Part shown: positions 25,117 through 34,161 of the stretch, piece by piece
How positions within the stretch are numbered: the stretch's first letter is position 1
Layout of the letters: every line of letters begins with the position of its first letter
Assembly: GCA_964497925.1 (NCBI GenBank)
Contig: CAZCFE010000007.1
Location: 1-57,671, forward strand
From: CAIYWZ01 sp964497925
GTDB lineage: Bacteria; Pseudomonadota; Alphaproteobacteria; CAIYWZ01
Direction: 5' to 3'
DNA length: 57,671 nt
Program-made: the position numbers and the translations under genes
Notes under the pieces: generated by a model
Told to the model about the DNA's origin: nothing
Seen by the model: only the letters and a program-made list of their open reading frames with translations
Database searches by the model: none

Positions 25117-25983
25117 TTACGAATGATCGCCTCTTGTCATTTTTTCAAATTCTTTCTTGATAATTTTTGTTAAAGTGTCAGTTTTAAAATTCCATGTATT
25201 ATTTTCATGGGCAATAGATTCAATAGGTTGAATTTCAATAGCAGTTCCTGTTAAGAATGCTTCTGTTTTAGAGTCTAGATCTGATAATTTAAGGGTTGTC
25301 TCAACAGCATTAATTCCTATTTTTTTGGCAATTTGTATGATTGTTTGTCGTGTGATTCCATTTAAAAAAGATGCCGCAATGGGTGTGTAAAGGGTGTCAT
25401 TTTCCACAAAGAAGACGTTTGATACTGTTGATTCTGCAATGTGGTCGCAGCAGTCCAGCATAAGTGCATCATCAAATCCTTTAAGCTGCGCATCACTTTT
25501 GGCAATTGATGAAAGTGTATACATTCCCGTTGCTTTGGCCTGCACAGGAGCGCTTCTGGGGTCAGGTCTCCTCCAAGATGACACAGCAAGACGCATTTTT
25601 TTATTGACGGGTTCCGTCCAGCTCCATGCGGCAATTGCAAGGTGGACATCCATTTCCAAAGATGAAATCTTCATAGAATTCGTTCCACACCAAGCAATTG
25701 GACGTATATAAGCATTGGGAGTATTATTTTTTTGCAAAAGAGTTTGAGTGATGTCAATCATTTCATCACAGGATTGAGCAATATTAAAATGTAATAAATT
25801 TGCTGATTTTTTTAAACGATCAAAATGCTTCAAGGCTTTAAAAATAATCCCATCATATGATCTGATACCTTCAAAAACCCCTGTTCCATAGTGAAATCCA
25901 TGAGTGACAAGGTGTATATTTGCTTCTTCACATGGAACAAAAGATCCATCCATCCAAATCAGCCCTTCAAGTTTACTAAACAT
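25117..25983 (-). CDS. ilvE: Branched-chain amino-acid aminotransferase
   Basis: A 288-residue PLP enzyme of fold type IV interconverting branched-chain amino acids and 2-oxo acids. Family features are LVTHGFHYGTGVFEGIRSYDG near the N terminus (about 25-45), the catalytic Lys in QAKATGMYTLSS, and the cofactor-binding segment AESTVSNVFFV. Full length. AAAGGAAAATGA precedes the ATG. No other branched-chain synthesis gene is near, so it may work on amino acids taken up from a host rather than in a complete pathway. Confidence 0.9.
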   Translation of the reverse strand: MFSKLEGLIWMDGSFVPCEEANIHLVTHGFHYGTGVFEGIRSYDGIIFKALKHFDRLKKSANLLHFNIAQSCDEMIDITQTLLQKNNTPNAYIRPIAWCGTNSMKISSLEMDVHLAIAAWSWTEPVNKKMRLAVSSWRRPDPRSAPVQAKATGMYTLSSIAKSDAQLKGFDDALMLDCCDHIAESTVSNVFFVENDTLYTPIAASFLNGITRQTIIQIAKKIGINAVETTLKLSDLDSKTEAFLTGTAIEIQPIESIAHENNTWNFKTDTLTKIIKKEFEKMTRGDHS

Positions 25984-26060
25984 TCATTTTCCTTTGGAAT
26001 GAGAAATAAAAAACTGACCTGAAAGTAAAAAAGATTTCAGATCGATTTTTGTATAAATTG

Positions 26061-26813
26061 TTACTTTGCAAGAATTTGTTTAATTTTTTCTGAAAGAGCT
26101 TTAATTTGCGCGTTTAGGCGAATAACAATCGCTTCATTTTCAGGTGTTTTTTTGAACATGAAATGTTGTGGCTTAGATGCGCCAATGCTAACAGTTTTTA
26201 AAAGTTCATCTTTTTTCAAAGAACTGTATACTAAACTATTAACGATCCCTACTTTGTTTTGATCAGAAGCAACTGCGTTGATGATAGAACTGTTGTCGTG
26301 ATGCTCAACAAACACAATACCATCAGGATTTTTAATTTTCATGTTAATTTCATCTGAATTATATGCAACGCCTTTGAGAATTTGAACTGATAGTTTCTTT
26401 GCTTTTACATATTCAAAAAATTTGGATGCTGTATCAAAATTTGCTTCTTGATCTTTGGAAATCAAAACAACATGCTCTTCGCTTCTGTATGGAGCGCTAA
26501 AAATTGCCCAAGCTTTTCTTTCTTCAGTTTCTGTTGCGCCTGCAACGACGTTATTGACCCCATTTTTCACAGATTCAACAGCTTCTGCCCAAGTTGTAGG
26601 TGTTCCATATACAAGGTGTATGTTTGCTTCTTTTGAAAATAAAAGTGCGGAAATATCGGCGTCTATTCCAGAAAGTTTCCCATCTTTCATAGTATAAAGA
26701 GGTGCTTCTAAGCGAAATGCTGCCTTTACGGATAGCGTTTCTGATGCGAAATTCAAATGGCTGTAACATAACATAGATAAAGTTGTAAATAGTGCTGTCA
26801 ATATGGCCTTCAT
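26061..26813 (-). CDS. Periplasmic amino-acid-binding protein (SBP family 3)
   Basis: A 250-residue exported protein with a signal peptide (MKAILTALFTTLSMLCYSHLNFA). The mature part follows the family 3 solute-binding pattern: early APLYTMKDGKLSGIDADISALLF, then the ligand-loop region VVAGATETEERKAWAIFSAPY. These proteins usually deliver amino acids to an ABC importer, but no importer genes are adjacent. Ligand unknown. AGAGGACTATAA precedes the ATG. Confidence 0.85.
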   Translation of the reverse strand: MKAILTALFTTLSMLCYSHLNFASETLSVKAAFRLEAPLYTMKDGKLSGIDADISALLFSKEANIHLVYGTPTTWAEAVESVKNGVNNVVAGATETEERKAWAIFSAPYRSEEHVVLISKDQEANFDTASKFFEYVKAKKLSVQILKGVAYNSDEINMKIKNPDGIVFVEHHDNSSIINAVASDQNKVGIVNSLVYSSLKKDELLKTVSIGASKPQHFMFKKTPENEAIVIRLNAQIKALSEKIKQILAK

Positions 26814-26877
26814 TTATAGTCCTCTTAGTCAGATTCATAATTATACTATATAGCGTTAAGACTATAACAGATCTTTT

Positions 26878-27594
26878 TTAAAAGTCAAACTGAGCATCAC
26901 CGCACATGATAATTTCATTGTTGCTATTGATTGTTATATTAAGATGTCCAATATCCATATTCACACGTATGCTATTTTCTATAAGTCCTAAGCTATAAAG
27001 TGAAAATGTGCTTGCGCAAGCCCCTGTTCCGCATGCTTTTGTAAAACCAACCCCTCTTTCGAAGGTTTTAAGAGTTATATTTAATTTGTCTTGAATTTCA
27101 ACAAAATCAACATTGATTTTATTTTTAAATAGAGAGTGGTTTTGGATCATTTTTCCAATTTCTTCGTTTGGTTCTATATTTAAGCAAATGAAATGAGGGT
27201 TGCCAACGTCAAGGACGCATCCTTCTATATCTTGATTGATTACAACACTTTGCTTCCATCCAAAACCATAACAAGCATCTAACGGTTTTCCCATATTCAC
27301 GCTAACAAGTCCATTTTCATGGTTTATGGTGGATAAGATGCGGTTAGATGTTTGAATGATGTTTGATTTTTCTCCTAAAAACAAGCTGATACAACGTGTT
27401 CCATTTCCACAAGCAGGAGCCTCAGACTTATCACGATTGAAAACGCGCATAAAGCAATCAGCAACAGGGGAGGGCTCTATGACCAAAATTTGATCACAAG
27501 TAACATCATTTAAAAGATTAATATCAAAAGGTTTTATTCTGGCATCAAATACCCAAAAGGTATTTCCCAGGCCATTCATCAAAGAATATATCAT
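26878..27594 (-). CDS. dapF: Diaminopimelate epimerase
   Basis: Converts LL- to meso-diaminopimelate for peptidoglycan and lysine. Both active-site cysteines are present: Cys62 in ACGNGTRC and Cys188 in KACGTGACAS. At 238 residues it is shorter than the common length of about 275, with shortened N- and C-terminal lobes but all core motifs. GAGGATAAATATA precedes the ATG. With asd at 42100 it supports a retained diaminopimelate pathway, hence a peptidoglycan wall. Confidence 0.92.
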   Translation of the reverse strand: MIYSLMNGLGNTFWVFDARIKPFDINLLNDVTCDQILVIEPSPVADCFMRVFNRDKSEAPACGNGTRCISLFLGEKSNIIQTSNRILSTINHENGLVSVNMGKPLDACYGFGWKQSVVINQDIEGCVLDVGNPHFICLNIEPNEEIGKMIQNHSLFKNKINVDFVEIQDKLNITLKTFERGVGFTKACGTGACASTFSLYSLGLIENSIRVNMDIGHLNITINSNNEIIMCGDAQFDF

Positions 27595-27640
27595 TATATT
27601 TATCCTCTATTACTTTTTATATTATAAAAAAGATGAGAAA

Positions 27641-30526
27641 TCAACCATTCACCATAGCAGTATCTTTTTCTTCTTCTTCGCGCAATCGTTTTATGAAAGT
27701 TTCTCTTTCTTTTCGTTCATCTTGTTCAATTTTTTCCCGAACAAGCTCAAAATCAAGTTCGTTGTATCTACGTTTTTTGGCCGCATTAACTTTGTTTTGT
27801 TCTAAAAAACCTGCAACAGGATTTGATGAAAATTCAATGTCCAATATAGGAGTGATTTTTTCAAGATATTCTTGATCATGGCAATATACAAACCCTGCTT
27901 GTGCTCTAAGATACAAATCACGCCTTAAACATGTTTTATAGATCGCTTCATTTTGATTTTTTGCAAGGCTTATATCAATTGTTTCAGCTGCAGAAAAATA
28001 TCCTTTGCTTGCATTGGAAACATCTTGAATACTTGTGAAAAAGCGAGAAGCCGTAAGGTAGTGTGATACTTGATAATGTTGCGCTACAGAGCTTTGAGCT
28101 GCATTCACATACGATCTTCCAGCCATAAACAAACATTCTTTCCATGTATAATAGTCATCTTTGTGTGTATAGTTAAAAGAAATTCTCTCGAAAATTTCGG
28201 CAAGGGCTTTATGTTCAAAAGGGCTGAAGAATTTTTCTTCTGAGAAAAACTTCTCTTTATGTTTAGAATATAAGTTGGAAATTGCATAATATGGTCGTAA
28301 TGACTTTCTTTGTGTATAGGCGGCATTAGGTAGGGATGAATCCATGATATAATTGAATAATATGGCTGCTTCATCGTACTCTTGAGCAAAAAACAAGGAA
28401 AGTGCTGTGGATGATTTTTGATCAAACTCTTCTTTGTTTAGGTTATGCGCAGGGGTCGTGATAATGATAATGCCATCATCCTCATCATCCGAACTGATAG
28501 ATGCAATTTCTTCAATAGAAATAGCAGCCTCTTTTAATTCAGATTCTCTTTGTGCTCTTGCTTGCTCTCTTTCTTCTTTTGTTTTTTTAGGTTTTGTCCG
28601 TGTTCGCTTCTTTTTTTCTTGTGGTTCTTGAGAAATGGATAGTGCTTCTAAATCTTTTAAAGGGATTTCAATTTGAGGTGCTTTTTCAGTCATGCTAATT
28701 GTTGGAGAGGGCTCAATTATAGGACTTTCTTCCTGAACTTTTTTCTTCTTTTTCCATTTTTTCTTCTTTTTTTTGTTGGAAGAAGCTTTAACAGATTCTT
28801 CACTATCGCTCCACTCTACAAAAGAGCAGCTATTGATGGCTATTTGTAAAATGCGTTCATCTTCATGAATTAACAATTTTAGTTTTTCTAAAAAATCATC
28901 AATACCCTCTTCTTTGGGGATATGCATATTGCGTTTAATTCCTTTAAGAATAGGCAAGGATTGATTCAAAAGATTGATAGTTTCTTGAAAATTTTCATTT
29001 TGAAAGCAAGTGTAAGCCTTTTGTCTATTAAACGCCATGGTCCATATTTTTTCTATATTTATAACACCATGATCAAGTTTGAGTGACTTTGTATACATAT
29101 AAAATGCACTGACCATTTTGAAAGTATTGGATGTTTTATGATTATTTTCTCGAAATTTTTCAGTGATTATTTCTTTGAAGAAATTTGTTTCTTTGATGAT
29201 TGAAATAGCTTCATCCAGTTTGATTTTGTGCATTTCATCCTTGATTAATGCCTCAATTTCTTTGATATTTTCATTATACTTGCTCCCAAGGCCAATATAT
29301 AAGTAATTGCATACAATTAAATCACGCAAGGAATGATTTTCAAGAATTTCTGCCACCAGATCTAAAGTTTGATCTATATTGCCGATTATTAATGTGCTGA
29401 TTGCGAATCGGTGAAGTAGTGCTTTTTTCTCAGGTAATGTAAAAGATTCTGTATCAATGGTTTTTCTTGCTGTTGTTTGAATGAAGGAATAGTGCCCAAT
29501 CACCAAGGCGCAAGTGTATGCATCAATGAGTTCTTTATGTGTGTTTTGAAGAAAGTTCAAGTTTAAAGATTCAGGTATATTTTGCTCGTGTTCGCAATAA
29601 AATTCTCGAGCCGTATGAAGCTCTTGAAAATTTTGAAAAGCTGATAAATATTGCTTTCCTTCAAACAACATTTTGGCGTTTAATCTCAATGTTTCAATTT
29701 TTGCTAATTTTTGGGCTGGGGTGAGTGCTTCAAAAAGGCGAAGAGTTTTGATTTTCAATCTCTCTTCACGAAGTTTTTGAACTGATTGAGGAAAAAATGA
29801 TAGAGCAATACTTTCCATGAAAGATTGTTGATGATGAAAGCTTTGTGCAAGAATGCTATTGAGTCCAGGGCAAAGCTGTCTTATTTTTTGATCCAATATT
29901 AAAATTTTTGCATAATCTTGAAGGCCTGTATAAATATGAACACATTTCATAAAATCAACAGGATCCTGGCTTTGCAAAAGTAGGTGGTCAAGATAGTTTT
30001 GAAAATCTGGAAGATATGTATGATCTTGATTGAAAAGTATCGTCTGGCTCATAGCATATTGAAAAACAATATTTTTATAAACGACTTCATCAAAAGTAGA
30101 TTCTGGTTTTTCAAGAATAAATTTTGAGTACGTAATTGTATCTTCAAAGTGTGATAATATTTTTGTATTCGTGCCAACTCTAAAAGCAGATGAGGCTCCA
30201 ATAATATAATCTTGAACATTTTCATTATGGTGAAGAGTGAAAAAGCTTTCATCCACATTGCCTATTTTTTCACAAATATCAATATTTTCTTGCCTCTCAC
30301 ATGCAATTTTTTGAAATAGTTCGATAGATTTTTCAAATTGCTGAGATTCAAACGCATTAAACATAAGAGCTCTATCTAGTCTAAGCTGTGTAAAATCAAC
30401 AACCAAGACCGAAGGTGTGGAATCCTCCATACTTTCTAAATGTAAGGTTTTAAAAACCAAGAATAAGATTAAAAGAGTTTTCAAAATTAATACATGCCAT
30501 ATGTTTATTTGACTTAACTTTGCCAA
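27641..30526 (-). CDS. Large protein with N-terminal hydrophobic segment and Lys-rich linker (961 aa)
   Basis: A long protein with helical, TPR-like character and many EKALAEIF- or QNFQELH-type helices. The N terminus has one hydrophobic stretch (VLILKTLLILFLVFKTLHL), probably a signal peptide or anchor. At about residues 578-600 there is a poly-Lys block (KKKKKKWKKKKK), then a basic TRTKPKKTKEEREQARAQRE segment and an acidic SDDEDDG patch. The only start upstream of the hydrophobic segment is TTG (30526 or 30484) without a clear ribosome-binding site; the first ATG would lose the signal. No family recognised. The composition of the linker resembles nucleic-acid-binding or eukaryote-like regions, an observation only. 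Confidence 0.65.
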   Translation of the reverse strand: MAKLSQINIWHVLILKTLLILFLVFKTLHLESMEDSTPSVLVVDFTQLRLDRALMFNAFESQQFEKSIELFQKIACERQENIDICEKIGNVDESFFTLHHNENVQDYIIGASSAFRVGTNTKILSHFEDTITYSKFILEKPESTFDEVVYKNIVFQYAMSQTILFNQDHTYLPDFQNYLDHLLLQSQDPVDFMKCVHIYTGLQDYAKILILDQKIRQLCPGLNSILAQSFHHQQSFMESIALSFFPQSVQKLREERLKIKTLRLFEALTPAQKLAKIETLRLNAKMLFEGKQYLSAFQNFQELHTAREFYCEHEQNIPESLNLNFLQNTHKELIDAYTCALVIGHYSFIQTTARKTIDTESFTLPEKKALLHRFAISTLIIGNIDQTLDLVAEILENHSLRDLIVCNYLYIGLGSKYNENIKEIEALIKDEMHKIKLDEAISIIKETNFFKEIITEKFRENNHKTSNTFKMVSAFYMYTKSLKLDHGVINIEKIWTMAFNRQKAYTCFQNENFQETINLLNQSLPILKGIKRNMHIPKEEGIDDFLEKLKLLIHEDERILQIAINSCSFVEWSDSEESVKASSNKKKKKKWKKKKKVQEESPIIEPSPTISMTEKAPQIEIPLKDLEALSISQEPQEKKKRTRTKPKKTKEEREQARAQRESELKEAAISIEEIASISSDDEDDGIIIITTPAHNLNKEEFDQKSSTALSLFFAQEYDEAAILFNYIMDSSLPNAAYTQRKSLRPYYAISNLYSKHKEKFFSEEKFFSPFEHKALAEIFERISFNYTHKDDYYTWKECLFMAGRSYVNAAQSSVAQHYQVSHYLTASRFFTSIQDVSNASKGYFSAAETIDISLAKNQNEAIYKTCLRRDLYLRAQAGFVYCHDQEYLEKITPILDIEFSSNPVAGFLEQNKVNAAKKRRYNELDFELVREKIEQDERKERETFIKRLREEEEKDTAMVNG

Positions 30527-30638
30527 TATTAGTTCAGGATGATGAATTTTTCAAGATGTTATTTTTAAGGCAAATTAAATCTTCATTAATGTATTTATAT
30601 TAAAATTTAAAGTAATTCAAAAAAAAGAGGATTTTACG

Positions 30639-31484
30639 ATGAAATTTATTTTTATATATTTGTTGGTTTTATGCATTCATCAAAGTTCGTGGGCAGAAGG
30701 TGATTCGCCTTCCCCTGAAGGAACAATAGCCGCAAAGAGTATGGAAGAAGAGAGAAAAAGAGGAACACGTTTGTGGTCAATACCTTGTTTGAGGTTGTCT
30801 CGTTATGGATATGGGTATGGAGGAGTTTTTTTATCCAGATGGGGAACGGCAATATCATGGCACAATCCTGTGGTTACATGTATTCGATCTGGAGAGCCAG
30901 CGTTTACTTCCAAAATGACCTCTGATGTTCTTAATGGATGGATGGAAGGGTGGCTTATGTCTCAAATGCAGCGCAATACTGGGAATAATTTTACTCTATA
31001 CGGAACTGTAGGTGGTGGACTTTTTCGTTTTCAGCCTGAATATTATAGTTTTTCAAAAAAACTGGTTGTCCTGAGAAAATTAATACGTAAAAAGTTTGAG
31101 CTTTACCGAGCATCAATTCCAACAACCATTTCCAAATTTGAAGAAGCACTAGATCATATTACTCAAGAAATAAAGTTTGAAATCCCTATAGATAGAGATC
31201 GTACCATTGAATGTTTGACGCGAATACATGGGTCAAAGATATCTTTTTCCGATGATCGTAATTTTTACCGTATACAAGATGAAAGTGTTTTGTTTGATAA
31301 TCAAGCATCTATGTATAACGTTCCTCGCACCCATAAACCTTCAGACACTTGGACGCCAATTCGTGCAAGCACGGGTTTATCATGTACGCCGAAGTTGATT
31401 GATGAAATTTTCAAAAAATTAAAAACAGGTGAAGTTAAAAAGACAATGAAACAGAAACAGGTAACCGATGGAGTCTCAAAATGA
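30639..31484 (+). CDS. Exported protein of unknown family, first of a pair (281 aa)
   Basis: Signal peptide MKFIFIYLLVLCIHQSSWA, then an aromatic, glycine-rich region (RYGYGYGGVFLSRWG, GNNFTLYGTVGGGLFRF) and a helical C-terminal half ending in a basic tail. AGAGGATTTTACG precedes the ATG. The stop overlaps the start of the next gene by 4 bases (ATGA), so the two products are made together and probably act together. No family recognised. Confidence 0.75.
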   Translation: MKFIFIYLLVLCIHQSSWAEGDSPSPEGTIAAKSMEEERKRGTRLWSIPCLRLSRYGYGYGGVFLSRWGTAISWHNPVVTCIRSGEPAFTSKMTSDVLNGWMEGWLMSQMQRNTGNNFTLYGTVGGGLFRFQPEYYSFSKKLVVLRKLIRKKFELYRASIPTTISKFEEALDHITQEIKFEIPIDRDRTIECLTRIHGSKISFSDDRNFYRIQDESVLFDNQASMYNVPRTHKPSDTWTPIRASTGLSCTPKLIDEIFKKLKTGEVKKTMKQKQVTDGVSK

Positions 31485-32383
31485 AGAAAATAGTGATGTT
31501 ACTGGTGGCCTTAGGATCCAGTTCTTTTGTATATGCAGACCGAAAAATAGTTGGAAATATATTAATATCAAACCATTTGCAGTGTACATCTGATTTGGCT
31601 AGAAGCTACTACAGAGGTTTATTTGTAAATGTAAACAGTGCCCAGCCAAATGATTGGAATAATAATCTTATAGAAAATGGCGATGGTAAGAGTCAGATGT
31701 ATTCATCAATGACAAATATATGCTGGAGAAAGTCAAGACTTGAAAATGTGAAAAGTTTTGTTGCTCATCTTATTTTAAGGCATATTGCCGATGCAAGACG
31801 CGCGATGGATGGTTTAGGAATAACCCCTTTAGAATATGCTACGCAAGTGGCTGTGGCATCGACTATGGGCGTGGGCTCTACGGTAGAAGGAGCTGTTGCT
31901 GGCGTTGCCATAGGGGCTGCTATTTCTGGAACAGCCGGAGCAGTGGTAGGAGGAGTCTCTGGAGGAGCTCTTGGAGGAGCTAATAGTCTAATTAAGCATG
32001 CAAATGACAGAGTTAATTTTAAAAATCCAAATTTTGAAGTATCATTTAAAAGGTTGTTATTTTTGCGTTATGGTTTAATTAAGGGGACTAAATATGGTCA
32101 ACAAGACTCAAGTAATCTAGATTTAGCGGCTTTGTTTGATCGCACAAGTATTACAACTTCTTTGTTTGGATGGGAAGATGTTCAAAGACTTTTACCAGAA
32201 GTTGCTCAAGAGTTAGATAAAACAATTAAAGATATGTGGATTAAATGGGATGCGTTAAAACATCGGGATGCTTCTGGAAATCTAAATCAGCCTTTTCAAA
32301 CTTCAGGTGAGTTAGATATTACTCAGATTGTTGCAGAAGTAAAACGAGATCAAATTCAGTCTCAGTCTTTACAAAAGAAGTAG
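31481..32383 (+). CDS. Exported protein with glycine-zipper segment, second of a pair (300 aa)
   Basis: Signal peptide MKKIVMLLVALGSSSFVYA. At about residues 125-165 there is a long Gly/Ala/Val run with regular small-residue spacing (VEGAVAGVAIGAAISG, then GGVSGGALGGANSL), a glycine zipper able to insert into or oligomerise in membranes. The flanking parts are polar and helical. It is translationally coupled to the preceding exported gene. A pore- or membrane-associated role is an inference from the zipper. It ends 4 bases from the convergent rpiB with no terminator visible. Confidence 0.75.
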   Translation: MKKIVMLLVALGSSSFVYADRKIVGNILISNHLQCTSDLARSYYRGLFVNVNSAQPNDWNNNLIENGDGKSQMYSSMTNICWRKSRLENVKSFVAHLILRHIADARRAMDGLGITPLEYATQVAVASTMGVGSTVEGAVAGVAIGAAISGTAGAVVGGVSGGALGGANSLIKHANDRVNFKNPNFEVSFKRLLFLRYGLIKGTKYGQQDSSNLDLAALFDRTSITTSLFGWEDVQRLLPEVAQELDKTIKDMWIKWDALKHRDASGNLNQPFQTSGELDITQIVAEVKRDQIQSQSLQKK

Positions 32384-32387
32384 GGAA

Positions 32388-32813
32388 TTAGGAGATAGGT
32401 ATTTCACATTTATCGACACGTCTTTGGTGACGATCGCCATCAAAAGGTGTCGATAAAAAGATTTTCAAGCACTCTATTGCATCAAAAGGTGATATGAATT
32501 TGGCCCCAAGAACAAGGATATTGGCATTGTTATGGGCTCTTGCAAGCTTTGCTTGTTCTTGTCCTGCGCAAAGAGCAGCTCTTATTTTGGGGAACTTGTT
32601 TGCAGCAATGGACATCCCAATTCCGCTTGAGCAAATCAAAACACCAAATTGAGCCTTTTCTTCTAAAATACGGCTGCATACAAGTTTTGCATAATCGGGA
32701 TAATCAACTGATTCTTGTGTAAAAGGACCTTCGTCTATAAACGGGAAATGAGGTGTATTTAAAAGAGTGGTTTTAAGATCAAAACCTGCGTGATCACTGC
32801 CAATTGAGATCAT
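32388..32813 (-). CDS. rpiB: Ribose-5-phosphate isomerase B
   Basis: A 141-residue RpiB/LacAB-family isomerase of the pentose phosphate route. It starts ISIGSDHAGFDLK, has the catalytic Cys61 in GVLICSSGIGMS, and HNNANILVLGAKF later. Full length. AAAGGAGCATTTC precedes the ATG. It is the last gene of the aspS-nadK-pgsA-rpiB run and supplies ribose 5-phosphate, the substrate of prs. Confidence 0.95.
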   Translation of the reverse strand: MISIGSDHAGFDLKTTLLNTPHFPFIDEGPFTQESVDYPDYAKLVCSRILEEKAQFGVLICSSGIGMSIAANKFPKIRAALCAGQEQAKLARAHNNANILVLGAKFISPFDAIECLKIFLSTPFDGDRHQRRVDKCEIPIS

Positions 32814-32824
32814 GAAATGCTCCT

Positions 32825-33388
32825 TTAGAATTTTTCTGAAAACGACATATTTTTAACTGTGGCATTCCAATAATTATAAGCGGTAAGGGAAGTAAGGCCG
32901 GCAGAAAACCACAAAAGAAATAATCCGATTTCTTCCATATCAAGCCCAAAAAAAGTTGTAGAATTCAAGATAAGACAAGTGAGTGCGCCCATTTGAACAG
33001 CTGTTTTCCACTTTGCAAGATAAGATACGCGCACGCTGATTTTAACTGTTGAAAGATATTCCCTAAGGCCTGCTACAAAAATTTCACGCATGATAATCAT
33101 TGTTGCTGGTAATAAAGAATATCCGTCAATTCGGCCAATGGCAATTAAGATTAAAAGTGTTGCAGTAATTAAAAGTTTATCGGCAATCGGGTCAAGGAAT
33201 GTTCCAATCGGGCTAATTTGATTCATAGTTCTTGCAAAATGCCCATCAAGGTAATCACTAAAACATGCAATACCAAAAAGGAATGCTGCAATATAATCGC
33301 CAACCCAAAAATCAAAGTAAACAAAGATCATCACAAAAGGGATGGAGAAGATTCGAAAAAGAGTGATAAGTGTTGGAATATTTAACAT
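32825..33388 (-). CDS. pgsA: CDP-diacylglycerol-glycerol-3-phosphate phosphatidyltransferase
   Basis: A 187-residue membrane enzyme of phosphatidylglycerol synthesis. The CDP-alcohol motif is complete (CFSDYLDGHFARTMNQ followed by IGTFLDPIADKLL). It starts MLNIPTLITLFRIFSIP, typical of PgsA. The start overlaps the nadK stop by one base. A diverged paralogue lies at 3269-3817; this copy is closer to ordinary PgsA by its N terminus. Confidence 0.88.
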   Translation of the reverse strand: MLNIPTLITLFRIFSIPFVMIFVYFDFWVGDYIAAFLFGIACFSDYLDGHFARTMNQISPIGTFLDPIADKLLITATLLILIAIGRIDGYSLLPATMIIMREIFVAGLREYLSTVKISVRVSYLAKWKTAVQMGALTCLILNSTTFFGLDMEEIGLFLLWFSAGLTSLTAYNYWNATVKNMSFSEKF

Positions 33389-34155
33389 CAGGCTATAAAC
33401 TGCTCCCTTAATATACGTTCTTCTAAATGATGGTCTGAATCAAACAAAACTTGATGCGTAATGCTTTCATCTTCAAAGATTTCAATACGTACGGCATTGC
33501 GTACCTCTTGATCATCCGCAAAGGCATTGATCGGACGTTTTCTCGGGTCCAAATTTTCAATTATAAATTTCATGGATGATGGCAAGAGAGCGCCTTTCCA
33601 ATGACGTGGCCTGAATGGGCTGATAGGAGTAAGAGCCAGAAGGCCTGACCCCAAGGGGACAATAGGGCCATGGGCTGATAAGTTATAGGCAGTGCTTCCT
33701 GCAGGTGTTGCAACTAAAACACCATCAGCAATCAATTCATCCACACGTTTCACATTGTCAATTTCAATGCTAAGGCGGGCTGCTTGGTGGGAAGCTCTAA
33801 GAAGAGATATTTCATTAATAGCGCTTGCGCTGTAGACTTCGCCTGACTTTTGCTTAACGATCATGGTTAAAGGATGCAGTTTTACAAGTTTTGCAGATGT
33901 TATTCTCTCAATCAAGTTTAACTCTTGATATCTGTTCATTAAAAACCCAATTGTTCCGCGATTCATTCCATAAATTGGGGTTTTAAGATCAACATATCTT
34001 CGAAGTGCCCGAAGCATAAATCCATCACCGCCAAGAGAAATGATGATATCTGCTTTTTCTGGCTGTGTTGACTCATAAACATACTCCAGCTGTTTTTTAG
34101 ACATCTGTGCAAAGTCATTTGAAGCAGCAATGAAGGCGATTTTTGGATCTTTCAC
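33388..34155 (-). CDS. nadK: NAD kinase
   Basis: A 255-residue enzyme phosphorylating NAD to NADP. The GGDG motif is at residues 42-45 (SLGGDGFMLRA), followed by MNRGTIGFLMNRY, INEISLLRA and VATPAGSTAYNLSAHGPI. It starts with GTG. The 6-base gap to aspS and one-base overlap with pgsA show one operon. Confidence 0.93.
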   Translation of the reverse strand: MKDPKIAFIAASNDFAQMSKKQLEYVYESTQPEKADIIISLGGDGFMLRALRRYVDLKTPIYGMNRGTIGFLMNRYQELNLIERITSAKLVKLHPLTMIVKQKSGEVYSASAINEISLLRASHQAARLSIEIDNVKRVDELIADGVLVATPAGSTAYNLSAHGPIVPLGSGLLALTPISPFRPRHWKGALLPSSMKFIIENLDPRKRPINAFADDQEVRNAVRIEIFEDESITHQVLFDSDHHLEERILREQFIA

Positions 34156-34161
34156 TAAATT

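Noticed and set aside
26575..26838. Open frame overlapping the start of the amino-acid-binding protein gene
   Set aside because: Out of frame with a well-supported exported protein; no family features.
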